In this document: piece after piece, positions 6,900 through 14,093 of the stretch
How the letters are laid out: each line of letters opens with the position of its first letter
Position numbering within the stretch: position 1 is the stretch's first letter
NCBI GenBank assembly: GCA_003499955.1
Contig: DNRP01000181.1
Location: 1-20,740, forward strand
DNA: 20,740 nucleotides
From: Cyanobacteria bacterium UBA9971
Lineage (GTDB): Bacteria; Cyanobacteriota; Vampirovibrionia; Gastranaerophilales; UBA9971
Reading direction: 5' to 3'
Translations under genes and position numbers: made by a program
The notes under the pieces: model-generated
The model's database searches: none
Seen by the model: only the letters and a program-made list of their open reading frames with translations
What the model was told of the DNA's origin: nothing

Positions 6900-7364
6900 C
6901 TAACAACCGGAATGCCCTGTTTTTTCATAATATTGCTGATGATATTCTTCCGCTCTCCAAAATTTTGAAGCAGGAAGGATTTCTGTAATTATAGGTTTAT
7001 CAAACCTTCCTGATTCTTCAAGCTCTTTTTTTGATTCCAGCGCAAGTTTTTCCTGTTCTTCATTATGAAAAAATATAGCTGACCTGTACTGACTCCCCAC
7101 ATCAAATCCCTGTCTGTTTGGAGTTGTAGGATTATGAATACTCCAAAAAACTTTCAGCAACTGTCTGTACGATATTTTTTCAGGGTCAAAAGTTACTTCA
7201 ATAGCTTCCGCATGACCTGTTAAATCAGAACAAACATCTTCATAAGTCGGATTTTTCATATGTCCTCCGGTATAACCAACTTCTGTGGAAACTACTCCAT
7301 CCAGTTTGCGGAATTTGGCTTCAACTCCCCAGAAACATCCTGCGGCAAATGTTACTTTTTCCAT
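6900..7364 (-). CDS. msrA: peptide methionine-S-sulfoxide reductase MsrA
   Basis: The enzyme reduces the S epimer of methionine sulfoxide in proteins, using thioredoxin. At 154 residues it is a short cytoplasmic form without a signal peptide. The active-site motif GCFWG contains catalytic Cys10. The conserved EVGYTGGH, the DLTGHAEAIEVTFDP segment and the NRQGFDVGSQYRSAIF block are all present. The C-terminus TGHSGC gives a likely resolving cysteine (C154). The ATG at 7364 is preceded by GAGGG. It is divergent from msrB with a 79-base shared promoter region, so the pair is probably controlled together. The thioredoxin at 4359 could be its reductant, which is inference. Confidence 0.96.
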   Translation of the reverse strand: MEKVTFAAGCFWGVEAKFRKLDGVVSTEVGYTGGHMKNPTYEDVCSDLTGHAEAIEVTFDPEKISYRQLLKVFWSIHNPTTPNRQGFDVGSQYRSAIFFHNEEQEKLALESKKELEESGRFDKPIITEILPASKFWRAEEYHQQYYEKTGHSGC

Positions 7365-7443
7365 TTTTTAATCCCTCTTTTATCCTTGTTAATAATTTAA
7401 AATAAAAATAAGACTGGTAAAATTATTTAAAGAGGTAATTTTT

Positions 7444-7839
7444 ATGGATAAAATATCAAAAACAAAAGAAGAATGGAAAAAACTCCTGCCGGAAGAAGTC
7501 TATAAAATAACAAGGGAAAAAGAAACAGAACATCCTTTTACCGGCAAATACAACAAATTTTATGAAGAAGGAATGTATAAATGTTCTAACTGCGGAAATA
7601 TCCTGTTTGAATCAGGGACGAAATTTGATTCGGGTTCAGGTTGGCCTAGTTTTTGGGAAAAAGCAACTCCTGGCAGTGTAGAATTTCACGAAGATACAAG
7701 CCTTGGAATGGTAAGGACAGAAGTTATCTGTAAAAAATGTGGAGCGCATTTAGGTCATATTTTTGATGATGGTCCAAAGCCCACAGGTTTAAGATACTGT
7801 ATAAATTCAGCCTCGCTTGATTTTGAAAAAAGGAAATAA
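7444..7839 (+). CDS. msrB: peptide methionine-R-sulfoxide reductase MsrB
   Basis: This enzyme reduces the R epimer of methionine sulfoxide and complements MsrA. It has 131 residues. The zinc-binding CxxC pairs are C47/C50 and C96/C99. The conserved SGSGWPSF, HIFDDGP and GLRYCINSASL motifs are present, with catalytic Cys119. The position before GWPSF carries Gly and Ser, not the resolving Cys seen in some family members, so recycling probably uses another thiol. AGAGG lies upstream of the ATG at 7444. The following remnant gene begins three bases after the stop, so it was originally part of the same transcript. Confidence 0.96.
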   Translation: MDKISKTKEEWKKLLPEEVYKITREKETEHPFTGKYNKFYEEGMYKCSNCGNILFESGTKFDSGSGWPSFWEKATPGSVEFHEDTSLGMVRTEVICKKCGAHLGHIFDDGPKPTGLRYCINSASLDFEKRK

Positions 7840-7842
7840 TTT

Positions 7843-8194
7843 ATGGAATGTGAATTTCCAAAACAAAATGCCACAACGAAAGAAATAAAAGAAATCCTGC
7901 AAAATTCCAAAACCATTGATGATGTTGTTGAAATCATAGATTTTGCTTTAAGCAAAGATATTTCCGGCATATTTAATACAACAAGCCCTGATATTATTAC
8001 AAATAAACAATTTACAAAAGCGTTGTCCGCAGCTATAAAAAGACCTGCGGTTTTGCCGGTTCCCGAATATATTTGGTCAAATGGCAGAAGAAACAATGCT
8101 CATGAGCGCAAAAGTTTTTTCAGAAAAGTTGCTGAAAGCAGGTTATAAGTTCAAATACTCCGATATAACTGCCTTTTTTAGTCAGGAGTTTTAA
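7843..8194 (+). pseudogene. fused remnant: start of a YccU-type CoA-binding protein joined to the end of a YfcH-type epimerase
   Basis: The frame opens with FPKQNATTKEIKEILQNSKTI. That resembles the beginning of YccU-type CoA-binding proteins, which normally continue AVVGLS. It switches abruptly to DDVVEIIDFALSKDISGIFN-TTSPDIITNKQF and RPAVLPVPEY, the C-terminal part of the YfcH/TIGR01777 sugar-epimerase family. A one-base frameshift near 8072 breaks the frame. In the corrected frame FGQMAEETMLMSAKVFSEKL and AGYKFKYSDITAFF complete the YfcH end, with the stop at 8192-8194. The simplest history is a deletion that removed the rest of the first gene and the front of the second, followed by a frameshift. 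The first identity rests on about 25 residues and is less certain than the second. Confidence 0.7.
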
Positions 8195-8659
8195 TGAATA
8201 AAGAAAGAATAAAAATATTAAGGCAGGCAAAATTATCTAAAAATCCTGTTGTTTACTGGATGAGCAGAGACCAAAGAGCCGACGATAATTGGGCATTATT
8301 ATACGCACAAATTTAGCTCTTGAACTTGAAGTTCCTCTTATTGTTCTTTTCTGCATTGTTCCCGAGTTTCTTAATGCGGCATACAGACAATATCATTTTA
8401 TGATTGAAGGCTTAAAGTCTTTAAAAAGCAAACTTGAAAATAAAATATTGAGTTTCAGCTGTTAATAGGCAGCCCCGAAGACAAAATCCCCGAATTTATT
8501 GGTGAAAATTCCATTACTGCAATAATAACTGATTTTGATCCTTTAAAAATTAAAAAGCAATGGAAGCAATCAGTTTTAAATATAACAAATATATCTTTTT
8601 ATGAAATAGATGCTCATAATATAGTTCCTTGTCAATATGCTTCAAACAAACAGGAATAA
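8194..8659 (+). pseudogene. class II DNA photolyase, frameshifted and truncated
   Basis: The ATG overlaps the previous stop (TAATG). The frame encodes PVVYWMSRDQRADDNWALLY, the N-terminal signature of class II CPD photolyases. Near 8310 one base appears to be missing from a poly-A run. The next frame continues LALELEVPLIVLFCIVPEFL and YHFMIEGLKSLKSKLENK. A second single-base loss near 8444 shifts to EFQLLIGSPEDKIPEFIGEN, then ITDFDPL and EIDAHNIVPC, up to ASNKQE and a stop. Only the antenna-binding N-terminal third is left; the whole FAD-binding catalytic domain is absent. Frameshifts in homopolymers could be read errors, but the missing two-thirds cannot, so this is a true pseudogene. Confidence 0.88.
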
Positions 8660-8848
8660 GGAGTTTTTTTATGCCTTGTAAAAACTATAAAAACAATTAT
8701 AATGAAAATATAGATACATAAAGAAAAAGGTGTTTTTTGTACAAAACGGATATTGTTAAAGATTCTGCTTGTTAGTCGCAGAATCAATAATTAAATAACT
8801 GATTCTTCTGCGGCTATTGTATTGATAGTAAAAAGAGGAATCTTAACA
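8660..8848 (+). other. remnant leader, tiny frame and hairpin before rsgA
   Basis: AAGGAG stands well placed before an ATG at 8671 that opens a 16-codon frame (MPCKNYKNNYNENIDT, stop ending at 8721). It may be the start of a deleted gene. A hairpin with a perfect 8-bp stem (GATTCTGC 8761-8768, GCAGAATC 8778-8785) and a 9-base loop follows. It lacks a U-tract, so it is at best a weak terminator. Confidence 0.35.
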
Positions 8849-9910
8849 ATGGATTTAAATAATTTAGGCTGGAATGCTTTTTTTGAAAAGCATTTAAAAG
8901 CTATTAGCCAGCAATATTTAGGTGTTGGCAGGATTAGTTGCGAAAACAAAAATAGCTACAGGCTGTTTTCCGAATATGGAGAATTAACAGCAATCATAAG
9001 TGGAAAGCTACGAAACAACAGCAATAATCGTGAAGATTCTCCTGCTGTCGGCGATTGGGTTGTTTTTGAAAAAATTGAAAATGAAAATAAGGCTGTAATT
9101 CATCATGTTTTGCCGAGAAAAAGCAAGTTTTCACGAAAAATAGCAGGTAATACTACAGAGGAACAAATATTAGCCGCTAACATTGATACCGTTTTTATTG
9201 TCAGTTCGCTAAATTATGATTTTAACCCCAGAAGAATCGAGCGTTACTTGACTATGGCCTGGAACAGTGGAGCCAGTCCTGTTATTGTGCTTACAAAGTC
9301 TGACTTGTGCCAAAATCCCGATGAAATGCTTCTTCAGGTTGAGTCTGTTGCCTTTGGAACAAGGATACATGTTATAAGTAACATCTTGAATCAAGGTATA
9401 GATGTTCTCAGACAATATTTTTTAACAGGTAATACGGTAGCGTTAATAGGTTCTTCCGGTGTTGGAAAATCAACACTGATTAATAAGCTAATTGGAGAAG
9501 ACATGTTAACTACGGGAGAACTTCGCAAAAATATTGATAAAGGCAGGCATACAACTACAAACAGGCAGATGTGTGTTTTACCGGAAGGCGGTTTAATTGT
9601 TGATTCTCCCGGGATGAGAGAACTTCAGCTCTGGGATGCTGATAATGGGCTGAGCCAATATTTTGATGACATTGAAAATATAGCTCAAAACTGCCGTTAC
9701 AGCGATTGCAAACATGATTCAGAACCCGGCTGTGCGGTAAAAAAAGCTATTTCGCAGGGAATATTAGACAATGGTCGTCTTGAAAGCTACATAAAGATGA
9801 AAAACGAGCTTGAATTTTTGTCTAAAAAACAAAGCCAGAAAGCTTCACAGATTGAAAGAGAAAAATGGAAAAATATTCATAAGCAGATAAAAAATTTAAA
9901 GAAGAAATAA
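8849..9910 (+). CDS. rsgA: ribosome small-subunit GTPase RsgA (YjeQ)
   Basis: This circularly permuted GTPase assists late 30S subunit maturation. From the chosen ATG at 8849 it has 353 residues. An OB-fold (about 20-90, with PAVGDWVVFE) is followed by the GTPase motifs in permuted order: G4 LTKSD (148-152), G1 GSSGVGKST (201-209), G2 region KGRHTTT (231-237) and G3 DSPG (252-255). The C-terminal zinc site is C282, C287, H289 and C295. An in-frame TTG at 8822 would add nine residues, but AGAGGA at 8834-8839 is well spaced for 8849, and MDLNNLGW is the usual family opening. The last 30 residues are Lys-rich, as expected for rRNA contact. Confidence 0.96.
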   Translation: MDLNNLGWNAFFEKHLKAISQQYLGVGRISCENKNSYRLFSEYGELTAIISGKLRNNSNNREDSPAVGDWVVFEKIENENKAVIHHVLPRKSKFSRKIAGNTTEEQILAANIDTVFIVSSLNYDFNPRRIERYLTMAWNSGASPVIVLTKSDLCQNPDEMLLQVESVAFGTRIHVISNILNQGIDVLRQYFLTGNTVALIGSSGVGKSTLINKLIGEDMLTTGELRKNIDKGRHTTTNRQMCVLPEGGLIVDSPGMRELQLWDADNGLSQYFDDIENIAQNCRYSDCKHDSEPGCAVKKAISQGILDNGRLESYIKMKNELEFLSKKQSQKASQIEREKWKNIHKQIKNLKKK

Positions 9911-9941
9911 AATTGTATTATTATTTAAAAAGAGGTGAAAA

Positions 9942-10304
9942 ATGAAACAGGAAATATTAAATCTGGAAGAAACCTTGCGGCATGCGATGCTGGAAGGTGA
10001 TACTGCAAAACTTGATGAATTAATTGATGATTCTTTAATTTTTATTGCTCCAAATGGAGTTGTTGCAAACAAGCAAATGGATTTGGATGCCCATAAAAGC
10101 GGTATTCAAAAGATGTCCGACATTATTTTTTCAGAACGGAAAATGGAACTTAATGAAAATCTTGCTATTGTTACTGTAATTGCAGACATAAAGGGCATTT
10201 TTGCCGATGTCGATATCTCAGGAAAATACAGGTATTTAAGAGTTTGGCAAAAGAAAAATAATAGCTGGAAAATTGTTGCGGGCTCTGTGCAGAAAGCCGG
10301 TTAA
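9942..10304 (+). CDS. NTF2-like (DUF4440/SnoaL-type) small protein
   Basis: This 120-residue protein has the NTF2-like cone fold pattern. An N-terminal helix ILNLEETLRHAMLEGDTAKLDELI is followed by the strand DDSLIFIAPNGVVANKQMDL, further helices, and the terminal strands YRYLRVWQKKNNSWKIVAGSVQ. The last pair, with RVW and SWKIVAGS, is characteristic of DUF4440. There is no signal peptide. AGAGG lies ahead of the ATG at 9942, 31 bases after rsgA, so it may be co-transcribed. Such proteins bind small ligands or act as isomerase-like enzymes; the ligand here is unknown. Confidence 0.8.
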   Translation: MKQEILNLEETLRHAMLEGDTAKLDELIDDSLIFIAPNGVVANKQMDLDAHKSGIQKMSDIIFSERKMELNENLAIVTVIADIKGIFADVDISGKYRYLRVWQKKNNSWKIVAGSVQKAG

Positions 10305-10312
10305 CTGACATT

Positions 10313-10780
10313 TTATCCTTCAAAATATTTGATTTTTTCAGCTAAAGCAAGCATATCATCATAATTTCTCTGAAACTGAGAATCTCCATGTGTTTTGTTA
10401 AATTCTGCCTGTGTTTTGAAGCCTTCCAGCCAATTCATCTTCTGGTCGGGATTACTGCTGACTTCCCAGCCGCAAACACTTGATACTCCGTCCTGCCAAC
10501 CGGGAATTCTTGTCGGATCAAGCGTAGCTCTCATCATGTCCTTAAGGCTAACCAGCTTATTGTCATAAAGCTCTTTATACAGCTGGTTGGCTTCGTTTCC
10601 GGACATATTTGTAATGTTATATTTGCCAACTATATCTTTGAATTTTGCACTGTCATCCGACTGCGAAAAATCATCGGAAATCTCGTTTGAGCTACTGTTA
10701 TTAACGCTTTCCGTTTTTGTATAGCCCTGTAAATTCAACAAATTAACAGCATTATTTGCTTCAACACAAGAAATACTCAT
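10313..10780 (-). CDS. hypothetical protein with disordered N-terminus
   Basis: The protein has 155 residues from the chosen ATG at 10780. An ATG nine bases upstream abuts GGAGG with no spacing, whereas 10780 sits at a normal distance, so the latter is preferred. Residues 20-45 are rich in Ser, Asn and Asp and probably disordered. A helical block KFKDIVGKYNITNMSGNEAN followed by QLYKELYDNKLVSLKDMM resembles short uncharacterised bacterial proteins with a KYDx...LYDxGxIS pattern. The rest contains GWQDGVSSVCGWEV and a helical end. No membrane segment or enzyme motif is visible. It converges on the NTF2-like gene, with 8 bases between their stops. Confidence 0.6.
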   Translation of the reverse strand: MSISCVEANNAVNLLNLQGYTKTESVNNSSSNEISDDFSQSDDSAKFKDIVGKYNITNMSGNEANQLYKELYDNKLVSLKDMMRATLDPTRIPGWQDGVSSVCGWEVSSNPDQKMNWLEGFKTQAEFNKTHGDSQFQRNYDDMLALAEKIKYFEG

Positions 10781-10898
10781 AAAACCCATCCTCCGCTTGC
10801 TAAAATCATGTTATCAGAGCAAGAAAAGAATTTTATCCTGTAAATAAACCAATTCAAGCCAAAAAAATTAACAGTAACAATGCAACACATATCGACCC

Positions 10899-10951
10899 AA
10901 AACTCCTTATGCAAGCTAAACTCACAATGATTAGCAAACATAAGGAGTTTT
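10899..10951 (+). promoter_or_regulatory. 5' leader hairpin that would mask the ribosome site of the 10954 gene
   Basis: AAAACTCCTTATG (10899-10911) pairs perfectly over 13 bases with 10939-10951, which contains the Shine-Dalgarno AAGGAG. Inside, GCTAA (10915-10919) pairs with TTAGC (10931-10935) across a symmetric 3x3 internal loop, with an 11-base apical loop. The start codon is two bases past the stem. Such a structure would block initiation until it is opened. The T-run after the stem also allows a terminator reading. Confidence 0.6.
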
Positions 10952-10953
10952 TT

Positions 10954-11274
10954 ATGACTGAAATTGATTCAAAGACAATGTTTCAAGGTATCGGTAATGA
11001 TTTCAAAATCCTGATTGACGATGTAATCGGGACAATTCTTACAATTCATGAAGACATGGAACTGCTTAAAGTTAAAACCTCCAAGCCAGATAAACATGCA
11101 GCAGCTCTTCTACTGGATTATCTCACTTGGGCAGATAGTGAGCCAAAGAAAAATCTTGAAAAGCTTTGCGGAGAAGAAATTAAGCAGTGCATGAAGTGGC
11201 TGGAATATTACTGTGAAAAACATGGCACAACAAAAGAACAGGCTTTACAGGAAATTATTAACGGAGAAATTTAA
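10954..11274 (+). CDS. hypothetical helical protein under a leader hairpin
   Basis: The protein has 106 residues from the ATG at 10954, which has AAGGAG at an ideal distance. An in-frame ATG at 10909 would start inside the hairpin and lacks a ribosome site. The protein looks all-helical, acidic and soluble (FQGIGNDFKILIDDVIGTIL, then PDKHAAALLLDYLTWADSEP, then CGEEIKQCMKWLEYYCEKHG). I do not recognise a family. Three of its cysteines lie within about 25 residues (CGEEIKQC and YYC). It lies just upstream of the recombinase remnant on the same strand, with no shared transcript evident. It could belong to the same inserted segment, but that is uncertain. Confidence 0.6.
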   Translation: MTEIDSKTMFQGIGNDFKILIDDVIGTILTIHEDMELLKVKTSKPDKHAAALLLDYLTWADSEPKKNLEKLCGEEIKQCMKWLEYYCEKHGTTKEQALQEIINGEI

Positions 11275-11353
11275 AGAAGCAAAAACACTTGATTTCTGAG
11301 AACGAAAGAGTGATAGATATTGTTGTCAATCAAATATAGAAAGGACAACAGAC

Positions 11354-11797
11354 ATGCAAGAAACAATCGAACAGCTCCAGCATCTCTCAAGAGAAGAATT
11401 AATCAAAAAATGGAAAAAACTCTTTAAAACAAATTCTCCACAGCATGCAAGAAAAGAATTCCTGATAAAGCACATTGTGTGGGAGTTACAAGCAAAAAAG
11501 CAAGGTGGATATACGTCACAAACACAAAAACAACTTGATAAACTGGCAGATAAGCTGGCTTCCAAACAGGAAGTTAGTAAAAATGACATTAAGGAAACAA
11601 CTAAGCAGACTTCAACCTTTGAAATAAAACCAGGGACAATGCTAATAAGAGAATATAAAGGCGAAAAACAGGAAGTTATAGCTTTAGAGAAAGGGTTTGA
11701 GTACCAAAACAGGCAGTATAAAAGTTTATCAGGTATAGCAAAAGAAATAACAGGCACGCAGTGGAACGGCAAACTTTTCTTCGGGGTTAAAAAGTAA
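11354..11797 (+). CDS. DUF2924 protein associated with a serine recombinase
   Basis: The protein has 147 residues. The N-terminus (LQHLSREELIKKWKKLF, HARKEFLIKHIVWELQAKKQ) and the C-terminus (GTMLIREYKGEKQEVIALEK, then FEYQNRQYKSLSGIAKEITG, then TQWNGKLFFGV) match DUF2924, which is regularly encoded directly ahead of a large serine recombinase. The C-terminal part resembles a small DNA-associated fold found in such elements. AAGGAC precedes the ATG at 11354. Its stop overlaps the recombinase start (TAATG at 11795-11799), so the pair is translationally coupled. It looks intact even though its partner is damaged. Its function is unproven; a role as recombination accessory factor is inferred. 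Confidence 0.85.
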   Translation: MQETIEQLQHLSREELIKKWKKLFKTNSPQHARKEFLIKHIVWELQAKKQGGYTSQTQKQLDKLADKLASKQEVSKNDIKETTKQTSTFEIKPGTMLIREYKGEKQEVIALEKGFEYQNRQYKSLSGIAKEITGTQWNGKLFFGVKK

Positions 11798-12498
11798 TGG
11801 AAAAGAAAACAATCCGCTGTGCAATTTATACCAGAAAATCCTCAAAAGAAGGCTTGGAGCAGGATTTCAATTCCCTTGATGCCCAAAGGGAAGCCTGTGA
11901 ATCATATATAAAATCCCAGCAACATGAAGGCTGGGTGCTAATAGACAAACAATACAATGATGGAGGCTTTTCAGGTGGCACTTTAGAAAGACCAGCGCTA
12001 AAAGAACTTTTTCAGGATATAGAAGACGGTAAAGTCGATACTGTGGTGGTTTACAAAATAGACAGGCTAACGCGTTCCCTTATGGATTTTTCCAAAATTG
12101 TTGAATTATTTGATAAAAAATCAACCACTTTTGTATCAATAATCCAGCAGTTTAATACAACGACCAGTATGGGAAGGTTAACTCTTAATATTCTCTTATC
12201 TTTTGCTCAATTTGAACGGGAAGTTACAGGAGAAAGAATCGTTAAAGCAATAAGCAGAAGCCATTATTGGAACAATCTTATCCTTTCAGCAAAAGTTAAA
12301 TGCAATACAGATATTCAAAAAATGGAAAATTTTAATAGTTTAGCCTATATTAGAAAAATTATTGATTTAAGATTTCTTTGTCCTGATATAGTTGAAGCAA
12401 TTTTAGCAGGGACGCAGCCAAAAGATTTAAGTATTTGCAAATTATTTGAGGTTAAAACTCTTAGTTGGCAAGAACAAAAGAAAATATTAAATTTTTAA
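11797..12498 (+). pseudogene. serine recombinase with internal deletion (in frame)
   Basis: The product has 233 residues, against about 500-560 for intact relatives. Residues 1-148 are a complete resolvase catalytic domain: AIYTRKSSKEGL with catalytic Ser15, SLDAQREACESYI, YKIDRLTRS and FAQFEREVTGERI. The usual continuation into the recombinase and zinc-ribbon domains is missing. Instead, from about residue 149, VKAISRSHYWNNLIL and LRFLCPDIVEAILAGTQP, ending LSWQEQKKILNF, match the far C-terminal tail of DUF2924-linked recombinases. An in-frame deletion of roughly 270 codons is the simplest reading. Without its DNA-binding core it should not recombine DNA, though the reading frame is still open and a product could be made. 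Confidence 0.82.
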
Positions 12499-12597
12499 AA
12501 CTGCACTACCAAAAAGTTAGATAGAGAATTTCCCTGATTTTACTGCTAAAAATCTTGATTATTTTTTATAAACCCGTTCTCTATATTTCAATAAACG

Positions 12598-12626
12598 ATA
12601 AAATCCCGCTGTCAGCGGGATTTTAT
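12598..12626. terminator. bidirectional rho-independent terminator
   Basis: A perfect 13-bp stem (ATAAAATCCCGCT, with its complement at 12614-12626) has a 3-base loop. It lies between the plus-strand recombinase and the minus-strand tRNA-Ser, so it serves convergent transcripts. Confidence 0.85.
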
Positions 12627-12667
12627 AAGGCTAAAGGACTTATTTTCTCTTGATATGGAATAAGATA

Positions 12668-12754
12668 CGGAGAGAGAGGGATTCGAACCCTCGATGCAGT
12701 TGCCCACATAACACCTTAGCAGGGTGCCGCCTTCAGCCACTCGGCCATCTCCCC
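12668..12754 (-). tRNA. tRNA-Ser (anticodon GCU)
   Basis: The 87-base gene folds as a class II tRNA. The acceptor pairs GGGGAGA with TCTCTCC. The anticodon loop CTGCTAA gives anticodon GCU, reading AGC and AGU. A long variable arm (TTATGTGGGCAACTGCA region) precedes the T-arm GAGGG-TTCGAAT-CCCTC. The discriminator is G, and CCA is not encoded. Upstream on the minus strand a TTGAAC box and AT-rich -10-like sequences provide a plausible promoter. Confidence 0.95.
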
Positions 12755-12922
12755 AATATTAGATTTTTTATACTAATCCTTAGTTTATCATAAAAAAAAA
12801 TTTTTGTTCAAGATAAGAGCTTTAAATTTTATTTTAATGAATGTATAGACTAAAAATAAAGTTTATTATATTATGTGTACACAATAAAAATAAATCAATT
12901 GAGCATTAAAAAAAGCCAATAT

Positions 12923-13007
12923 GCCTTGGTGGCGGAATGGTAGACGCGTCGGACTTAAAATCCGATTAGGCTCACACCTAGTGCCGGTTCAAGTCCGGCC
13001 CAGGGCA
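12923..13007 (+). tRNA. tRNA-Leu (anticodon UAA)
   Basis: The 85-base class II tRNA has acceptor GCCTTGG paired with CCAGGGC. The D-arm is TGGCGGAATGGTAGACGC. The anticodon loop CTTAAAA gives UAA. The variable arm is TTAGGCTCACACCTAGT, and the T-arm is GCCGG-TTCAAGT-CCGGC. The discriminator is A, and CCA is not encoded, which matches the CCA-adding enzyme at 16759. Confidence 0.96.
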
Positions 13008-13013
13008 CTTTTT

Positions 13014-13040
13014 AAAAGACCTTTTATTAGGTCTTTTTTT
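13014..13040 (+). terminator. terminator of tRNA-Leu
   Basis: AAAGACC (13015-13021) pairs with GGTCTTT (13030-13036) around an 8-base loop, and a T-run follows. It lies seven bases after the mature tRNA end. Confidence 0.85.
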
Positions 13041-13082
13041 ATGGAAAAAGAATGAGTTCACTAGTCTCTGCTCGCAATCCGC

Positions 13083-13111
13083 AAAAAAAAAGGGTTAGCA
13101 TATTGCTAACC
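13083..13111 (-). terminator. terminator of the flagellin genes
   Basis: Read on the minus strand, GGTTAGCA and TGCTAACC form a perfect 8-bp stem with a 3-base loop, followed by C and a run of nine T. It lies about 60 bases past the stop of the downstream flagellin gene. Confidence 0.88.
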
Positions 13112-13172
13112 TACAGGGAGAGTATTTTGTGTGGGAGTGTTTTTTATTGAAATGTTATTTGAATTGTTAAAT

Positions 13173-14036
13173 TTATCCGAGTAATTTTAATGCCACACTG
13201 GGTAGGTTATTTGCCTGAGAAAGCACACTTGCTGAAGCTTGTTGAAGTATTTGATATTTAGTCATATTTGAAGTTTCTTTTGCTACATCGAGATCTCTTA
13301 TCCTTGATTCTGCCGCTTGAACGTTTTCAGTAGCTACTTCAAGGTTATTAAGAGCACTTTCTAACCTGTTTTGATACGCCCCGATATTTGATCTTCTGCT
13401 TGCAACATCACTAAGTGCGGCATCAAGAACATCCAAATAAAGTCTTATACCATTGCTGCTCCATGTTGCGCCGGTCGCGCTTAAGGTTAATCCATTTACG
13501 CTGGCAGTAGTACCTATACAGGAAACAGTAGCACGTGAAAGAACACTATTTTCAATTTCGATAGTATTTGTCGAAAGTTCCGAGCCGGCTCCTACTTGAA
13601 GAGTAGCGTTGGCAGTACCGTCAAGTAAGCTTATGTTATTGAATTTGGAGGATTTTGCTATTCTGTCAATATCAGATAATCTTGCAGTAACTTCTGATAA
13701 AATCGCATCTCTTTCTACTGAACTGTTTGTGTCGTTTGCTGCCTGAATACAAAGCTCCCTGATTCTTTGAATGTTTTCGTTAATTACAGCCAGACCGCCT
13801 TCTGCAATTTGAAGCATATTTATGCCATCCTGAATATTATTGATAGCTTGTTTGTTGCCTCTAATTGTTCCCCGCAAGTTTTCTGAGATTGATAAACCTG
13901 CCGCATCATCTGCCGCCCTGTTAATTCTGTAACCCGATGATAATCTTTCAATTGATTTAGATAAGTTTGTTGTGTTTGAGGATAAATTTCGTTGTGCGAT
14001 TAATGATGCTACGTTTGTGTTAACTACTATAGACAC
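13173..14036 (-). CDS. flagellin, copy 1 (downstream copy)
   Basis: This flagellar filament protein of 287 residues is near the minimum size for flagellin, with little or no outer D2/D3 domain. The N-terminal D0/D1 part (VVNTNVASLIAQRNLSSNTT, LSKSIERLSSGYRINRAADD, AAGLSISENLRG) and the C-terminal D1/D0 part (LGAYQNRLESAL-like region, then QILQQASASVLSQANNLPSV and ALKLLG) are complete. The start is GTG at 14036 with AAGGGAG upstream. Two cysteines are unusual for a flagellin: one in RELCIQAAND and one in the central ATVSCIGTTAS. It lies 57 bases downstream of the second flagellin and ends before a strong terminator. Tandem flagellins often make different parts of the filament. Confidence 0.96.
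   Translation of the reverse strand: MSIVVNTNVASLIAQRNLSSNTTNLSKSIERLSSGYRINRAADDAAGLSISENLRGTIRGNKQAINNIQDGINMLQIAEGGLAVINENIQRIRELCIQAANDTNSSVERDAILSEVTARLSDIDRIAKSSKFNNISLLDGTANATLQVGAGSELSTNTIEIENSVLSRATVSCIGTTASVNGLTLSATGATWSSNGIRLYLDVLDAALSDVASRRSNIGAYQNRLESALNNLEVATENVQAAESRIRDLDVAKETSNMTKYQILQQASASVLSQANNLPSVALKLLG
13495..13571. repeat. 77-bp segment identical to 14416-14492 in the other flagellin
   Basis: This central piece of flagellin copy 1 is base-for-base identical to 14416-14492 in copy 2. On either side the two genes differ every few bases, mostly at synonymous positions. The block covers the centre of the protein, where flagellins usually diverge most. The pattern points to gene conversion. 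Confidence 0.85.
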
Positions 14037-14093
14037 TTTTTTCTCCCTTTATTAATATTTTATATTGACTGTCACTTTATGAATTTATTTGTC

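Noticed and set aside
7755..8096. 113-codon minus-strand frame over the end of msrB and the epimerase remnant
   Set aside because: It overlaps a well-supported msrB and a remnant with clear plus-strand homology. Its product has no recognisable pattern.
8822..8848. TTG start for rsgA
   Set aside because: It has no suitable ribosome site. The ATG at 8849 is well spaced from AGAGGA and begins with the usual family residues.
11326..11772. 148-codon frame on the minus strand opposite the DUF2924 gene
   Set aside because: It is a shadow of the DUF2924 gene: low-complexity Cys/Ser/Leu composition, no family match, no upstream ribosome site seen.
12500..12600. attachment site of an integrative element next to tRNA-Ser
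   Set aside because: TAGAGAA and TTCTCTA words occur here, but there is no repeat of the tRNA 3' end and no element boundary. The recombinase is a serine type and is damaged.
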